From contig NZ_CAMLMK010000063.1 in NCBI RefSeq assembly GCF_946481155.1, positions 1-16,462 on the forward strand: a stretch of 16,462 bases of DNA, read 5' to 3'. Both the position numbers and the translations under genes were made by a program. This document shows, one piece after another, positions 14,650 to 16,462 of the stretch (positions within the stretch are counted from its first letter, which is position 1; every line of letters begins with the position of its first letter). Under the pieces are notes generated by a model. The model was not told the origin of the DNA and ran no database searches. It worked only from the letters and a program-made list of their open reading frames with translations. Source of the stretch: an uncultured Flavobacterium sp. (lineage in GTDB: Bacteria > Bacteroidota > Bacteroidia > Flavobacteriales > Flavobacteriaceae).

Positions 14650-14931
14650 GTTCCTTTTATCGAAAAGTTAGTCCATAACTAAGATTACCAGAATTCATAG
14701 TTATAAATTAGAGGTCATATTTATGTATTCAACTTTTTTGTTTAAGATCGCTTAAATACCACATCCAAGCACTTAAGCTCCCAAAACAATTCCCTTCGAT
14801 TTTATTGAACGGACAGATATGAAATCTGTTCCATTATTTGTTTGCATCCTTTTCAGAAATGCTAATAGCAAAACTGTGGCTTTGGGTTACAGTCTAAGAA
14901 TAATGCTTTGTATAAATAATACTTTATTACT
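14650..14931. other. Intergenic region upstream of the surface-protein gene
   Basis: These 282 bases hold no coding sequence that I can support. The only structure seen is a hairpin, GGACAGAT (14811-14818) and ATCTGTTCC (14824-14832) with one bulged base and a 5-base loop; it could lie in a leader or be a protein-binding site. No full TTG-N19-TAnnTTTG promoter was found; TTTG at 14907-14910 lacks the TA at the right place. The gap is unusually long for this window, consistent with a separately regulated gene to the right. Confidence 0.35.
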
Positions 14932-16462
14932 ATGGAAACAGTACTACTCAAAAAAGGATTCTGGAGTACTTTGATTTTACTCTCGAGTCTATTACTTTCT
15001 GCGCTCACTTTCAGTAAATCGGTCTCAGCACATAATCATGTCTTAGGTCATCGCATTAATGCTGTGATTTATTCCGATAGAAGTGATTACCAGCCTGGTG
15101 ATACCCTTCGACTTTCAGGCTCGGGTTTTCAGCCTGGAGAAACAGTGACGCTGCATTTTGATGAAACACCAACGGTCTGCGCTAACGGACACAACAGGTT
15201 TGCAATTGCGGATACCAATGGGGATATTTTTTACGATCAGTTTTATTTTAATGATCGGCATCTCGGTGTAACATTTATAGTAACAGCAACCGGTCAGTCT
15301 TCTGGTTTAACAGCACAAACTACTTTTACGGATGGCTTGCTTTTCACGGCAACGATTTCCTCGTCGCCGTCACCTGTATGCTCAGGAGGCAGTGCTACAT
15401 ATACGATGATAATTACCAATTTAACGACTGCTCCACCGACAGGAAATAATGCCCGTTTGGGCTCGGTCCGAATTGTCATACCCAGTGGTTATAGCAGTGT
15501 AAGTATAAGTTCGATAAGTTTACCCACAAGATTTTCTGCCGGTATAGTCGCAGGAAACATCCAGGTAAGCAGGACGGGAGGAGCGGGAAATAGTTTAAGT
15601 GCAGGTTCTCCGGGAGAATCATTAACTATTGTTTTTACAGCTACTGCACCATCGACAGTATCCAATCCTTATGTTTTTGCAACTACAGCGTGGGTAGGGA
15701 ATGATTTTGCCACGACGCAATATCCTGCTTTAGTCAGTCAACCTCAGGTAAGTTTGAACGCCGGCCCAATTATAACTGTAGCAGATCTGCCCACTAGTGG
15801 AATTATTGCCAATCAAGCTGGAACCTGTGGTGCTAGTGTAACGTTGGGTAGCAATGTTTCTGCGACGGGTAATCCTACACCGTCTATAAGTTATAGCCTG
15901 ACTAATTTTGGAAGTGTTATATCAAATCCGTATGTTTTTCCCGTCGGTACTACTACTGTGTATGCAAAAGCATCAAACGACTGTGGTTCCGATATAAAAT
16001 CGTTCACAGTAACAGTCACGGATAATGAAGTTCCGGTTGCCCCGCTACTTTTGGATGTTACAGGCCAATGCTCGGCTACAGCTTCGGCTCCGACTGCCAC
16101 TGATAACTGCGAAGGCGCAATTCTGGGAACAACTTCAGACCCGCTAAGCTATTCGACTCAGGGAACTCATGTAATTCACTGGAGTTTCGACGATGGTAAC
16201 GGCAATGTTTCTTCCGCCGACCAGAATGTGATAATCGATGATACAATCGCTCCTGCAGCTCCGGTACTTTTGGATGTTACAGGCCAATGCTCGGCTACAG
16301 CTTCGGCTCCGACTGCCACTGATAACTGCGAAGGCGCAATTCTGGGAACAACTTCAGACCCGCTAAGCTATTCAACTCAGGGAACCCACGTAATCCACTG
16401 GAGTTTTGACGATGGTAACGGCAATGTTTCTTCTGCCGACCAGAATGTGATAATCGATGATA
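14932..16462 (+). CDS. Large exported HYR-like repeat protein, probable surface adhesin (5' part)
   Basis: The frame from the ATG at 14932 is open for 510 codons to the window end, with no stop. A signal peptide spans about residues 1-37 (hydrophobic LILLSSLLLSALTF, cleavage near SVSA). An Ig-like region follows with SDYQPGDTLRLSGSGFQPGE near residue 50. Next come Ser/Thr/Gly-rich beta segments to about 275, a first HYR-like module (about 277-366, with two cysteines) and tandem 73-residue HYR-like units from 367, each with two cysteines and an SFDDGNGNVSSADQ end. Such proteins in flavobacteria are very long and are exported by the type IX system through a C-terminal signal; that part is outside the window, so secretion route and adhesin role are inferred. 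Ser, Thr, Ala and Gly are much commoner than in neighbouring proteins. Confidence 0.85.
   Translation, partial: METVLLKKGFWSTLILLSSLLLSALTFSKSVSAHNHVLGHRINAVIYSDRSDYQPGDTLRLSGSGFQPGETVTLHFDETPTVCANGHNRFAIADTNGDIFYDQFYFNDRHLGVTFIVTATGQSSGLTAQTTFTDGLLFTATISSSPSPVCSGGSATYTMIITNLTTAPPTGNNARLGSVRIVIPSGYSSVSISSISLPTRFSAGIVAGNIQVSRTGGAGNSLSAGSPGESLTIVFTATAPSTVSNPYVFATTAWVGNDFATTQYPALVSQPQVSLNAGPIITVADLPTSGIIANQAGTCGASVTLGSNVSATGNPTPSISYSLTNFGSVISNPYVFPVGTTTVYAKASNDCGSDIKSFTVTVTDNEVPVAPLLLDVTGQCSATASAPTATDNCEGAILGTTSDPLSYSTQGTHVIHWSFDDGNGNVSSADQNVIIDDTIAPAAPVLLDVTGQCSATASAPTATDNCEGAILGTTSDPLSYSTQGTHVIHWSFDDGNGNVSSADQNVIIDD
16030..16462 (+). repeat. Tandem 219-base (73-residue) HYR-like repeats
   Basis: Unit 1 covers 16030-16248 and unit 2 covers 16249-16462, where the window cuts it 5 bases short. 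After a variable linker of about six codons the units are identical for 109 bases (16046-16154 against 16265-16373). They then differ at six sites (unit 1 positions 16155, 16167, 16170, 16176, 16188, 16215), each a third codon position and each synonymous, so the protein repeats are identical from the shared LLDVTGQC to the cut. More units probably follow beyond the window. Confidence 0.95.

Noticed and set aside
14811..14832. Hairpin upstream of the surface-protein gene as a riboswitch
   Set aside because: A single 8-pair stem with a bulge, with no conserved aptamer core or attached terminator, is insufficient evidence.
15294..16100. Two short minus-strand frames (15294-15479 and 15891-16100)
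   Set aside because: They are shadows of the repeat-protein gene, which is open on the plus strand from 14932 to the window edge and has a signal peptide and HYR-like motifs.
16030..16462. Direct repeats as a CRISPR array or mobile element
   Set aside because: The repeats are 219 bases long, in frame, contiguous without spacers, and encode HYR-like domains.

Overview
The window looks like a chromosomal stretch from a member of the Flavobacteriia (Bacteroidota), probably Flavobacterium or a close relative. The evidence is AT-rich DNA, almost no Shine-Dalgarno sequences, several promoters of the Bacteroidota form TTG-N18/19-TAnnTTTG, signal peptides and lipoboxes of the type usual in this group, a DUF2853 protein, and a large secreted protein with HYR-like repeats. 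Genus and species are inferred from gene content and style only.

Layout: (1) 1-3774, plus strand: the tail of an unknown gene, an 8-helix membrane protein resembling the YhhN/lysoplasmalogenase family, menD, a DUF2853 gene and a CvfB-like S1-domain RNA-binding protein. (2) 3862-8593, an accessory block: a LigB-type extradiol dioxygenase (plus strand) with a palindromic site at its promoter, then on the minus strand a PH-domain membrane protein, a lipoprotein serine hydrolase of the beta-lactamase fold, a tiny lipoprotein, and an exported papain-like (bleomycin hydrolase-type) peptidase preceded by an exported protein of unknown function. (3) 8651-14617, plus strand: menB, two genes for bPH2 membrane proteins (YdbS-like and YdbT-like), a small membrane protein, menA, a UPF0173 metallo-hydrolase and, after a GC-richer non-coding patch, menC, closed by a clear terminator. 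(4) 14618-16462: a 314-base intergenic region, then the 5' part of a large exported repeat protein that runs off the window end.

Four menaquinone genes are present: menD (isochorismate to SEPHCHC), menC (SHCHC to o-succinylbenzoate), menB (OSB-CoA to DHNA-CoA) and menA (prenylation of DHNA). menF, menH, menE, a recognised DHNA-CoA thioesterase and the final methyltransferase are not in the window. menB to the UPF0173 gene form a tightly packed run: one stop/start abutment, one 8-base overlap, and gaps of 16 to 24 bases.

I see no clearly new defence or mobile system. The points most worth a second look are the tandem 73-residue repeats whose two copies differ only at synonymous sites, the UPF0173 hydrolase lying between menA and menC, the GC-richer repeated patch before menC, the palindromic site before the dioxygenase, and the exported peptidase pair. 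No tRNA, rRNA, CRISPR array or insertion sequence was seen.
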